A stretch of 64,000 bases of DNA from Hoeflea sp038900095. GTDB lineage: Bacteria > Pseudomonadota > Alphaproteobacteria > Rhizobiales > Rhizobiaceae. How positions within the stretch are numbered: the stretch's first letter is position 1; each line of letters starts with the position of its first letter. A model generated the notes under the pieces. It was not told the origin of the DNA. It did no database searches and saw only the letters and a program-made list of their open reading frames with translations. Shown here in pieces: positions 26,971 to 35,151 of this stretch. Made by a program: the position numbers and the translations under genes. The stretch is taken from positions 1-64,000 of the forward strand of contig NZ_JBBMQQ010000009.1 in the NCBI RefSeq assembly GCF_038900095.1, written 5' to 3'.

Positions 26971-28611
26971 TCAGGCCTCGGCGTTTTCCAGTGCCGGCTC
27001 GAAACTGAGTTCCGGGTAGCCTCCGGCCTTTGCCGCTGTGCAGGCTTCGGCATATTTGTGGAAACCGCCGATGAACATTGTCAGGCCTTGCGACTTGCCC
27101 TCGACATTGGCGCCGACCCACCAGGTCTTTGCCTTGCGCACCAGCGACATCGCGGCAAGGTTGGTAACGACTTCCATCCAGCGTTTCTCACCGGCCTCCG
27201 TCGCCTCAACCACCGACTGGCCGTTCTGCTCCATGTGGTTGATCAGATCGGCGATCCAGTCGACATCGTGCTCGCTGATGGTGATGATGTTGGCGAGCGC
27301 CGCAGGTCCGTTGGGACCGCAGGTGAGAAACATGTTGGGGAAACCCTCGACCATCAGCCCGAGATAGGACTGTGCCCCGCCCTTCCATTTCTCGTTGATG
27401 GTGCGGCCGTTGCGGCCTTCGACCCGGAAGGCCATCAGTGCGCCGGTGAGCGCGTCGTAGCCGGTGGCAAAGATGATCATGTCCAGCTCGACCTCACCGG
27501 ATTCGGTGCGGATGCCGTTTTCGGTGATCTCGACAATCGGATCCTTCAGGCAGTTCTTCAGATGGACATTGGGCAGGTTGTAGGTCTCGTAATACTCGGT
27601 ATCGAGACACGGACGCCGGGCGAAGATCGGATAGCCCTGGGGTTTGAGCGCCTCGGCGGTCTCGGGATCTTCGACGACCTCGCTGATCTTGCCGCGGACA
27701 AATTCCGCAACCTGATCATTTGCAGCCTGATTGACCAGCAGGTCCGAGAACGAGCCAAGGAAGGTGTGGCCGCCATTGATCCACGCCTGTTCCATCGTCT
27801 GCTTGCGCTGCTCCGGCGGCAGGCTGAAGAACGGCCGCGACGTCACCGGGCGCGTGCCGCCGGTCGGGTTGAGCCGCATTGCCGCGCGCATGCCCGGATA
27901 GTTTGCCTTCATCTCCGCGATGTATTCCTCCGACAGCGTGTGGTTGCGCATCGGCAAGGTCCAGCTCGGCGTGCGCTGGTAGACATACAGCTCGCCGGCC
28001 TGGCGCCCGACTTCCTGGACAATCTGGATGCCGGAAGACCCGGTGCCGATGACGCCGACCCGCTTGCCTGCGAAATCCACCTTCTCGTGCGGCCATTTCT
28101 GTGCCCGCAGGATCCGGCCCTTGAATTTGTCGATGCCGTCGATTTCCGGATCCTTGGGAACCGACAGCGGACCGGTCGCCATGATGCAATATGGCGCCTC
28201 GACGATCTCGCCGCTGCTCAGCGTTGTCCGCCAAAGCTTGGCCTTGTCGTCCCACACGGCGTTCTCGACGCGTGTGTCGAACAGGTAGTTGTCGCGCAGC
28301 TTCAGCTTGTCAGCGACGAAATTGGCGTAAGCGAGGATCTCCGGCTGGGCGGCGAACTGTTCCGACCAGCTCCATTCCTGCTGGATCTCGTCGGAGAAGC
28401 CATAGCTGTAGTCGACGCTCATCAGGTCGCAACGCGCACCGGGATAGCGGTTCCAGTACCAGACACCGCCAACGTTACCGCCGGCCTCGATGCCGAGGAC
28501 GTTCTTGCCCAGTTCGCGGAAGCGATAGACTGCATACATGCCGCCGAAACCGGCGCCGACAACAATGACATCCACGCGTCTGGTGGTCGGATTTCCTGTC
28601 TGGGAGTTCAT
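26971..28611 (-). CDS. Flavin-containing monooxygenase resembling Baeyer-Villiger enzymes
   Basis: A 546-residue protein with two nucleotide-binding folds: VIVVGAGFGGMYAVYRF near residue 15 for FAD and VGVIGTGSSGIQIVQEVG near 185 for NADPH. WYWNRYPGARCDLMS near 56 is typical of Baeyer-Villiger monooxygenases, as is the late ATGYDALTGAL. The fingerprint FxGxxxHxxxW(P/D) appears as FKGRILRAQKWP, so the normally conserved His is Arg. The enzyme would insert oxygen beside a ketone carbonyl to give an ester or lactone, but the changed residue makes this less sure. AAAGG precedes the ATG. It lies downstream of livM, with a lactonase-family gene in the linked operon. Confidence 0.85.
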   Translation of the reverse strand: MNSQTGNPTTRRVDVIVVGAGFGGMYAVYRFRELGKNVLGIEAGGNVGGVWYWNRYPGARCDLMSVDYSYGFSDEIQQEWSWSEQFAAQPEILAYANFVADKLKLRDNYLFDTRVENAVWDDKAKLWRTTLSSGEIVEAPYCIMATGPLSVPKDPEIDGIDKFKGRILRAQKWPHEKVDFAGKRVGVIGTGSSGIQIVQEVGRQAGELYVYQRTPSWTLPMRNHTLSEEYIAEMKANYPGMRAAMRLNPTGGTRPVTSRPFFSLPPEQRKQTMEQAWINGGHTFLGSFSDLLVNQAANDQVAEFVRGKISEVVEDPETAEALKPQGYPIFARRPCLDTEYYETYNLPNVHLKNCLKDPIVEITENGIRTESGEVELDMIIFATGYDALTGALMAFRVEGRNGRTINEKWKGGAQSYLGLMVEGFPNMFLTCGPNGPAALANIITISEHDVDWIADLINHMEQNGQSVVEATEAGEKRWMEVVTNLAAMSLVRKAKTWWVGANVEGKSQGLTMFIGGFHKYAEACTAAKAGGYPELSFEPALENAEA

Positions 28612-28672
28612 GTCGATACCTTTCGTCTGGTATTGGAAAGACTGCACTTGAAAACGGATCTGCCGGTGCGCA

Positions 28673-29605
28673 TCACTTTGCGCCTCCGGCCTTGAGGCGG
28701 CGTACAAACGCAGCGAATTCACCGACGACACCGCGCCTGAAGAACAGGATGACGGCGAGCAGGATGGCGCCCTGGGAAATCAAGGCCCATTCACCGAACT
28801 GCGCCAGGAAGTCGTTGAGCGCGATAACGATACCGGCGCCGACCATCGGGCCGGCCAGCGTGCCAAGGCCACCCAGCAGCGTCATGAAGATGACCTCGCC
28901 CGAAACCGCCCAGGACACGTCGGTCAGGGTTGCGAACTGGAACACGGTGGCTTTCAGCCCACCGGCCAACCCGGCCATGGCTGCCGACAGCGTCATCGCC
29001 ACCAGCTTGTAGCGGTCGGGCTTGAACCCCAGCGATTCCACCCTCGGCTCATTGTCACGGATCGCCTTGAGCACCTCGCCAAACGGCGAGTGGACGATGC
29101 GATAGAACAGCGCCACGGCCAGAACGGTTACCGCCAGCACGAAATAGTAGAAGGAGAAATTGTCCGACAGGTCGATGAAGCCGAAAATTTCGGTGCGCGG
29201 GATGCGCTGCATGCCGTCCTCACCGCCGGTGAATTCGGATTGCAGAAGCAGGAAGTAGACGAACTGCGCAATCGCGAAGGTGATCATGGCAAACTGGATG
29301 CCCGAGCGGCGCACCGCCACAAGCCCGACCAGGAGCCCCATCACCGCGCCGACCAGGGTGCCGCCCAGAAGGGCGATTTCGAGCGAAACGCCGGTGGTCT
29401 TGAGGATGTGCCCGGTAACGTAGGCGGCTGTCCCGAAGAACATCGCCTGGCCGAAGCTGAGCAGTCCGGCATAGCCGAGCAGCAGGTTGAACGAGGAGGC
29501 GAAGATGACGAAGACAAGGATCGTCATCAGCGTCACCGAATAGATGAAGAAAGGTGCAATCAGCGCCAGAACGAGGATCGCGGCCAGGCCAAGATAGCGG
29601 TTCAT
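28673..29605 (-). CDS. livM: Branched-chain amino acid-type ABC transporter permease LivM
   Basis: A 310-residue permease with about nine membrane helices. FNLLLGYAGLLSFGQAMFFG near residue 40 is the LivM signature, and SPFGEVLKAIRDNEPRVESLG near 172 is the conserved cytoplasmic loop that meets the ATPases. Of two adjacent ATG codons, the one at 29603-29605 has the better spacing to GGAGG. It overlaps the livH stop. Despite the name, the family also carries aromatic and short-chain carboxylic compounds; the neighbouring genes suggest such a substrate. Confidence 0.94.
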   Translation of the reverse strand: MNRYLGLAAILVLALIAPFFIYSVTLMTILVFVIFASSFNLLLGYAGLLSFGQAMFFGTAAYVTGHILKTTGVSLEIALLGGTLVGAVMGLLVGLVAVRRSGIQFAMITFAIAQFVYFLLLQSEFTGGEDGMQRIPRTEIFGFIDLSDNFSFYYFVLAVTVLAVALFYRIVHSPFGEVLKAIRDNEPRVESLGFKPDRYKLVAMTLSAAMAGLAGGLKATVFQFATLTDVSWAVSGEVIFMTLLGGLGTLAGPMVGAGIVIALNDFLAQFGEWALISQGAILLAVILFFRRGVVGEFAAFVRRLKAGGAK

Positions 29606-30486
29606 CATACGCCCTCCTTCTTCGAAAACAGACCCTGAGGGCGAAGCACCAGCGCGAAGATCATGATCACGAAGATCACGAGGTTGGCGCCTTCGGGGTA
29701 GAACACCTTGGTCAGGCCCTCGACCACGCCGAGCAGGTAGCCGGTCAGGATGGCGCCCATGATCGAGCCCATGCCGCCGATCACCACGACCGCGAAGATG
29801 ACGATCATCAGGCTTGAGCCCATTGACGGCGACACCTGGTAGATCGGCGCGGCCAGAACGCCGCTCAATCCTGCCAGTCCGACGCCGAAGGCATAGGTCA
29901 GCGTGATCATCCGCGGCACGTTGATACCAAAGGATTCAACGATTTCCGGGTTCTCGTTGGCGGCCCGGAGGTAGGAGCCGAGCTTGGTGTGCTCGATCAG
30001 GTACCAGGTGCCCAGGCACATGGCGAAGGAGAACAGCACCACCCACAGCCGGTACCAGGGCAGGAACATGAAACCCAGATTGACGCCGCCCGGGATCGGC
30101 GACGAATAGGGCAAGCCAGAGGAGCCGTATTGCTGCCGGATCAGGCCCTCGATGATCAGCGTTACCGCGTAGGTGGCAAGCAGGCCGTAAAGGTGGTCGA
30201 GATGGTGGATCGGCTTGAGGATCAGGCGTTCCATCACCATGCCGAAAATGGCCACCACCACGGGCGCGATGAACAGCGCGCCCCAGTAGTTGATGCCGAA
30301 CGTGTGAAGCAGCAGCCAGGCGACGAAGGCGCCGAGCATGTATTGCGCGCCATGGGCAAAGTTGACCACGTGCATCAGCCCGAAGATGATCGCCAATCCC
30401 ATGGAGAGCATGGCGTAGAACGACCCATTGATCAGACCGACCAGCAGCTGGCCCATGAGGAGTTGGATTGAAATGCCGTCAAACAT
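29605..30486 (-). CDS. livH: Branched-chain amino acid-type ABC transporter permease LivH
   Basis: A 293-residue permease with about eight helices. It starts MFDGISIQLLMGQLLVGLIN; GLMHVVNFAHGAQYMLGAF near residue 37 and TKLGSYLRAANENPEIVESFG near 165 are the LivH signatures, the latter being the ATPase-contact loop. It pairs with LivM to form the channel. The gap to livF upstream is 6 bases and it overlaps livM downstream by one base, so it is in the same transcript. Confidence 0.94.
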   Translation of the reverse strand: MFDGISIQLLMGQLLVGLINGSFYAMLSMGLAIIFGLMHVVNFAHGAQYMLGAFVAWLLLHTFGINYWGALFIAPVVVAIFGMVMERLILKPIHHLDHLYGLLATYAVTLIIEGLIRQQYGSSGLPYSSPIPGGVNLGFMFLPWYRLWVVLFSFAMCLGTWYLIEHTKLGSYLRAANENPEIVESFGINVPRMITLTYAFGVGLAGLSGVLAAPIYQVSPSMGSSLMIVIFAVVVIGGMGSIMGAILTGYLLGVVEGLTKVFYPEGANLVIFVIMIFALVLRPQGLFSKKEGV

Positions 30487-30492
30487 GGCCGC

Positions 30493-31212
30493 TCACACTC
30501 CCAGATAGGTTTTGACGCGGGCCATATTGGCCTGCAGCTGGTCTGCCTGGAGGACATCGACGACCTGTCCATGCTCGACCACCACATGACGGTCAGCGAC
30601 CATCTGCGCGAATTTCAGGTTCTGCTCGACCAGCAGAATGGTGTAGCCGCGCTCCTTGAGCCGCAGGATCTGCTGGCCGATTTCCTTGACCACCACCGGC
30701 GCGAGGCCTTCGCTGGGCTCGTCGAGCAGCAGGAAGCGGCTGCCGGTGCGCAGGATGCGGGCAATCGCAAGCATCTGCTGCTCGCCGCCCGACAGCATGG
30801 TGCCCATGGAGTTCTGACGGGTGCGCAGGTTGGGAAACTGTTCGAGCAGCTCTTCGTCGGTGGAACCGCCGGCACTCAGCACCGGCGGCAGGCCGAGATT
30901 TTCGCGCACCGAAAGCGACGAGAAGATCGCGCGTTCCTCGGGGCAATAGGCAATGCCCTGCCGCGCGATCTGATAGGTCTGCTTGCCGATCAGCTCGGTG
31001 CCGTTGAAGCGGATCGAGCCCTTGCGCTTGCGCACGATCCCCATGATCGAGCGCAGCGTGGTCGACTTGCCCGCGCCGTTGCGGCCGATCAGGGTGACCA
31101 GTTCGCCTTCGGGAACCTCGAAATTCATGCCGTGCAAGGCCTGGGATTCGGCATACCAGGCACTCAGGTTCTCGACCTTGAGCAACGGGGTCTTTGTGGT
31201 TTCAGAGCTCAT
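30493..31212 (-). CDS. livF: ABC transporter ATP-binding protein LivF
   Basis: A 239-residue ATPase. Walker A is GRNGAGKST near residue 43, the signature is LSGGEQQMLAIARIL near 140, Walker B is FLLLDEPSEGLAP near 159, and the switch His lies in ILLVEQNLKFAQ. YCPEERAIFSSLSVRENL near 92 is typical of LivF. Its start overlaps the end of livG by 11 bases. With LivG it powers uptake through LivH and LivM. Confidence 0.95.
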   Translation of the reverse strand: MSSETTKTPLLKVENLSAWYAESQALHGMNFEVPEGELVTLIGRNGAGKSTTLRSIMGIVRKRKGSIRFNGTELIGKQTYQIARQGIAYCPEERAIFSSLSVRENLGLPPVLSAGGSTDEELLEQFPNLRTRQNSMGTMLSGGEQQMLAIARILRTGSRFLLLDEPSEGLAPVVVKEIGQQILRLKERGYTILLVEQNLKFAQMVADRHVVVEHGQVVDVLQADQLQANMARVKTYLGV

Positions 31213-32002
31213 CGACGCCTCCCATGTAGGCGGTGATCACTTCCGGATCGTTCGACACCTCGGCATAGGTACCCTCGGTCAGCACTTCGCCCTGCTTGAG
31301 CACGGTGATGCGCTCGCTCAGGGTCGAGACCACGGACAGATTGTGCTCGATGATGACGATGGTGCGGTCCTTGCTGACCTTGGCGATCAGGTCGGTGATC
31401 GGCTCGATGTCCTCGTGGCCCATGCCGGCCGTCGGCTCGTCGAGCAGCATCACGGACGGATCAAGCGCCAGCGTCGTGGCGATCTCCAGCGCGCGCTTCT
31501 TGCCGTAGGACAGATCGGAGGCCGGCAGGGAAGCGGCGTCCGTCAACCCGACCTTACCGAGCAAATGCATGGCGCGATCATTGAGATCCGACAACACACC
31601 CAGAGAGCGCCAGAAGTGGAACGACCTGCCGTATTTCGACTGCAGCGCCACGCGGACATTCTCGAGACAGGTCAGATGCGGGAACGTGGCGGAGATCTGA
31701 AACGAGCGAACCAGGCCGAGCCGTGCAACGTCGGACGTGGGAAGCCGCGAAATATCACGGCCACCGAGGAGTATCTGTCCGGTGGTGGGCTGCAATGCCT
31801 TGGTCAGCATGTTGAAACAGGTGGTCTTGCCTGCGCCATTGGGGCCGATCAGTGCATGCACCGAGCCGCGGCGGATCTTCAGGTCAACATTCTTGACCGC
31901 GTAGAAGCCGCTGAATGACTTGCTGATGCCCCGCGCTTCCAGGGCATAGTCGGTGGCAGGCGGACTTTCCGTCCCCGGCCTTCGCTGCTCAGAGTGCTGC
32001 AT
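31202..32002 (-). CDS. livG: ABC transporter ATP-binding protein LivG
   Basis: A 266-residue ATPase. Walker A is GPNGAGKTT near residue 55, the signature is the LivG-type LSYGKKRALEIATTLA near 165, and Walker B is VMLLDEPTAGMGHED near 187. The switch His is in VIIEHNLSVV. GGGAGGAG ahead of the start supports ATG 32000-32002. It lies 27 bases after the acyl-CoA dehydrogenase gene, so transport and beta-oxidation genes appear to share one transcript from fadD. Confidence 0.95.
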   Translation of the reverse strand: MQHSEQRRPGTESPPATDYALEARGISKSFSGFYAVKNVDLKIRRGSVHALIGPNGAGKTTCFNMLTKALQPTTGQILLGGRDISRLPTSDVARLGLVRSFQISATFPHLTCLENVRVALQSKYGRSFHFWRSLGVLSDLNDRAMHLLGKVGLTDAASLPASDLSYGKKRALEIATTLALDPSVMLLDEPTAGMGHEDIEPITDLIAKVSKDRTIVIIEHNLSVVSTLSERITVLKQGEVLTEGTYAEVSNDPEVITAYMGGVDEL

Positions 32003-32029
32003 GTCCCGTCTCTCCTCCCTCGCCGCGCA

Positions 32030-33190
32030 TCAGGATGGCAATCCAAGTACGGCCTTGGCCAGAATTGTCCGCTGGATCTCGTTGGATCCGCCGAAGATCG
32101 CCAGTGCGCGTGAATCGAGATAAAGGTTCATCGCGTCGACCGGGCCGTCTTCGGTCGGAAGATCATCAAGGAACCGGGCTTCTTCGCCTGCTATTTCAAG
32201 CGTTTCCTCGGTGATCTTCTGGTAGAGCTCGGAGCAGAAGATCTTCAGCACCGAGACATCCGCGCCCAGGCTTCCGTTTTCACGCAATTGCTTGGCAAAG
32301 CGCTCGAAGGCAGATCCCAGATCATAAAGATCGAGGCGGAGCTGAGCGTAGCGCGCCACGAACGCCGCATCCTCGAAGGATCCGCGTGCCTCGGCCAGCT
32401 TTTCAAGCCGGGAGAGAGCGATTTCGGGCCGCGACGGCGCACCGAGGAAGATGCGTTCATGGCCGAGAACCGCCTTGGCCAGGTTCCAGCCCTTGTCGAC
32501 TTCGCCGACCAGGTTTTCGGCGGGTACCCGGACGTTTTCGAAGAACACCTCGCAGAAGTCGGCTTCCTGGCGCAGGTTGTCGATCGGCCGGACGGTCACG
32601 CCCGGCGAGGTCAGATCGACCAGCAGAACGGTGATGCCCTTCTGCTTGACCTTCTCGTCGCGCGAGGTGCGGGTGAGCAGCAGGATCCAGTTGGCGCAAT
32701 GGGCCAGCGTGGTCCAGATCTTCTGGCCATTGACGATGAAACTGTCGCCATCGCGCACCGCAGCGGTGCGCAGGCTGGCGAGATCGGATCCCGCGCCGGG
32801 TTCCGAATAGCCCTGGCACCAGACGTCTTCGCCCGACAGGATGCGCGGCAGGAAATGCGCCTTTTGCGCCTCGGTGCCGAATTCGATCAACAACGGGCCG
32901 ACAAGGCCGATGCCATGATCCGGAATGCGCGGGCAGCCGAGCCGCGCCCATTCCTCGACATAGATGATGTGCTTGGCGGAGTTGAGCCCCATGCCACCAT
33001 ATTCCTGCGGCCAGACCGGCGACAGCCAGCCCTTTTCCGCCAGTGCGTGGTACCACTCCGCCACTTCGTCGAATACCGGGCGCTGCTTGCGCATGTTGCG
33101 CAGGTGCGCGGGGCAGTTTTCATCCACCCAGGAGCGGAAAATCTGCCGGAATTCACCGTCGGAGAGACTGTTCCAGTCCTGCTGCTGCAT
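32030..33190 (-). CDS. Acyl-CoA dehydrogenase (predicted catalytic subunit of a pair)
   Basis: A 386-residue FAD-dependent dehydrogenase. GYSEPGAGSDLASLRTAAV near residue 130 and IVNGQKIWTTLAHCANW near 153 are family marks, and the C-terminal FGGSNEIQRTILAKAVLGLP contacts FAD. The Glu of YEGT-type enzymes is replaced by Gly there, but GHERIFLGAP near 250 has a Glu where isovaleryl-CoA-type dehydrogenases carry the base. It overlaps the crotonase gene by one base. With the second dehydrogenase at 33981-35105 it may form a mixed tetramer, as in steroid-degrading actinobacteria. Confidence 0.93.
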   Translation of the reverse strand: MQQQDWNSLSDGEFRQIFRSWVDENCPAHLRNMRKQRPVFDEVAEWYHALAEKGWLSPVWPQEYGGMGLNSAKHIIYVEEWARLGCPRIPDHGIGLVGPLLIEFGTEAQKAHFLPRILSGEDVWCQGYSEPGAGSDLASLRTAAVRDGDSFIVNGQKIWTTLAHCANWILLLTRTSRDEKVKQKGITVLLVDLTSPGVTVRPIDNLRQEADFCEVFFENVRVPAENLVGEVDKGWNLAKAVLGHERIFLGAPSRPEIALSRLEKLAEARGSFEDAAFVARYAQLRLDLYDLGSAFERFAKQLRENGSLGADVSVLKIFCSELYQKITEETLEIAGEEARFLDDLPTEDGPVDAMNLYLDSRALAIFGGSNEIQRTILAKAVLGLPS

Positions 33191-33969
33191 CACAACTCGT
33201 CCTTGAACACCGGTGCGCGTTTTTCCATGAAGGCGCGCATGGCTTCCTTGCTGTCTTCGTGCTTGGTCATTTCAACGGTCAGGTTCTGCTCGAAGCGGTA
33301 ACCGTCCTTCAGGCCCATCGTTTCGACGGTGTTGATGGCGCGCTTGGCAAGCCGGATCGCAGCCGGGCTTTTCGACGCGATGTTGCGGGCGATATCCATC
33401 GCCGTGTCCATCAGCTCTTCGGGCTCGACGCAGGCCTCGATCAGGCCGCGACGGTAAAGCTCCTCGGCAGGCGCGCGCCAGCCGGTCAGCACCATGCGCC
33501 GGGTCAGGCCTTGCGGGAACACCCGCATTGTGTGGCGGACTCCGCCCATCAATCCGACGTCGATTTCCGGCAGACCGAAGGATGCATTCTTCGAGGCAAC
33601 GATCATGTCGCTGCACACGGCCAGTCCCATGCCTGCGCCGAGTGCTGCGCCGTTGACCGCGGCAATCACCGGAATGTTCATCTCGATGATGACGAAGCCG
33701 ACTTCGCGGGCGCGGCGCAGATGCCGGTTGGTATCTCCCGGCTTGCCCTGGCCGACATTGGCGCGTGACTTGATGTCAGCGCCTGCGCAGAAGCACTTGC
33801 CCGCACCGGTCAGCACCACGACCCGTACGCCGGGGGTCTCGTTGAGCTCGTCGAAGACCGAGATCAGTTCCTCGACCATGTCCTTGCTCTGGGCATTGAC
33901 CGGTGGAGAATCCATCGTGACTACGGCGATGTGATCCTTGATGACGGTCTTGATGAGATTGTTTTCCAT
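33190..33969 (-). CDS. Enoyl-CoA hydratase/isomerase (crotonase) family protein
   Basis: A 259-residue crotonase. LTGAGKCFCAGADIKS near residue 57 and AAVNGAALGAGMGLAVCSD near 105 form the oxyanion hole. Aligned to rat enoyl-CoA hydratase, the Glu in FGLPEIDVGL (Glu164 position) is kept but the other catalytic Glu (Glu144 position) is Gly in GAGMGLAV. A plain hydratase is therefore less certain; isomerase or hydrolase activity is possible. AAGGAAG ahead of ATG 33967-33969 sets the start. It lies between two acyl-CoA dehydrogenase genes in the fadD operon. Confidence 0.9.
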   Translation of the reverse strand: MENNLIKTVIKDHIAVVTMDSPPVNAQSKDMVEELISVFDELNETPGVRVVVLTGAGKCFCAGADIKSRANVGQGKPGDTNRHLRRAREVGFVIIEMNIPVIAAVNGAALGAGMGLAVCSDMIVASKNASFGLPEIDVGLMGGVRHTMRVFPQGLTRRMVLTGWRAPAEELYRRGLIEACVEPEELMDTAMDIARNIASKSPAAIRLAKRAINTVETMGLKDGYRFEQNLTVEMTKHEDSKEAMRAFMEKRAPVFKDEL

Positions 33970-33980
33970 GTCTGCTTCCT

Positions 33981-35105
33981 TCACGACGCGCGTTCGAGCG
34001 CTACGAATTGCAGCCTGAGCTGCGCGGGATTTCCGAGGGTGGCGTTGAGATTGACAGCGCGTTTCATGTAGAGGCCGATGTCGCATTCATCGGTGAACCC
34101 CATCGCGCCATGCAAATGGATGGCCTTGCGGGTGATATCGATTGCTGCGTCGCCGGCGCGTGACTTGGCGGCCAAAACCGCAAGCGCTGCCGGTTTACCG
34201 GGTTCATCGTCCAGCCGCTCGAGCGCGTTGACGATTGCCGCGCAGGAAAACTCGGCCGCACCCCACATGTCGACCAACCGGTGCTGGATCGCCTGGAAGC
34301 TGGCAATCGGCTTGCCGAACTGTACCCGCTCCCTGGTGTAGTCAACCGTGGCTTCCAGCGCCTTTGAACCGGCGCCCGCCAGTTCCGCTGCCAGCGTCAA
34401 TCGCGTCGCCTGGATGGCCTCATCCAGCAGACCACTTTCGAGAATGCCGCGCGCCAGAACATTTTCCCCGGCCACGTGGCAATCGGCGAACCGGACCTGT
34501 GCCAGCGTTGCGCCATCGACGGTCGGGCGTTCAGACACCGAAACCCCGTCAGAGTTCGCCGGAACGCTGATCAACACCCGTTCATCATTGCACCGGGCCA
34601 CCACCAGGAACACGTCCGCAGAACTCGCGGCCACGACAAGCTCAGCCGTGCCTGAAAGTGTCACTCCGGCTTCGTTCGAGGTGGCCGTGATCGCGGCAAA
34701 TCCGCCGCCGACGGCTTGCCAGACAGGGCTGACAATCAGCGAGCCGGAAATCAGCCCGTCGGCCAGCCGGGACCGTTCGGCACAGGGCGCCGCTCCTGCC
34801 AGCAGGGTGCCGGAAAACACCGAGAGTTGCGCCAACGGCTCGGTGATCAACGCCCGGCCCAGCGCTTCGCTGAGAATGGTCTGTTCGCGCAGCCCCAGTT
34901 CGGCGCCGCCGAGTTCCTCTGGAAGCATCAGCCCGAGCCAACCGGCCTCGGCCATTGCCGACCAGACGTCGCGATCAAGATCCCGACCCGTGTCGCGCCG
35001 CGCCCTGAGCGTCTTCGCGCCATCGAAACGCTGCGCGAAAGCTGCAACGCTGTCGCGCAGCATGGCCAACGTGCCGTCCGGGTCTTCGAGGATGATTTCA
35101 GGCAT
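33981..35105 (-). CDS. Acyl-CoA dehydrogenase-like protein, probable partner subunit
   Basis: A 374-residue protein of the acyl-CoA dehydrogenase fold: EAGWLGLMLPEELGGAELGLR near residue 52, YTRERVQFGKPIASFQAIQHRL near 255 (FAD and dimer contact) and HLHGAMGFTDECDIGLYMKR near 330. The middle domain is divergent and lacks the usual EPxAGSD stretch. I find no Glu at either usual catalytic position: ATRLTLAAEL replaces the ER-type helix and no YEGT-like motif exists at the end. It therefore looks like the non-catalytic or complementary subunit of a heteromeric dehydrogenase. It is 11 bases upstream of the crotonase gene. Confidence 0.87.
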   Translation of the reverse strand: MPEIILEDPDGTLAMLRDSVAAFAQRFDGAKTLRARRDTGRDLDRDVWSAMAEAGWLGLMLPEELGGAELGLREQTILSEALGRALITEPLAQLSVFSGTLLAGAAPCAERSRLADGLISGSLIVSPVWQAVGGGFAAITATSNEAGVTLSGTAELVVAASSADVFLVVARCNDERVLISVPANSDGVSVSERPTVDGATLAQVRFADCHVAGENVLARGILESGLLDEAIQATRLTLAAELAGAGSKALEATVDYTRERVQFGKPIASFQAIQHRLVDMWGAAEFSCAAIVNALERLDDEPGKPAALAVLAAKSRAGDAAIDITRKAIHLHGAMGFTDECDIGLYMKRAVNLNATLGNPAQLRLQFVALERAS

Positions 35106-35151
35106 AGGGCCTCCGTAGGATTGCGAATGAGTGTCGAACGCAGCTGGAGCG

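Noticed and set aside
26968..28695. Long plus-strand open frame opposite the monooxygenase gene
   Set aside because: Its translation has no family motif and mirrors codon bias of the true gene; similar long antisense frames lie opposite ppiD, the double SDR and the PG-binding gene, a common effect of high GC.
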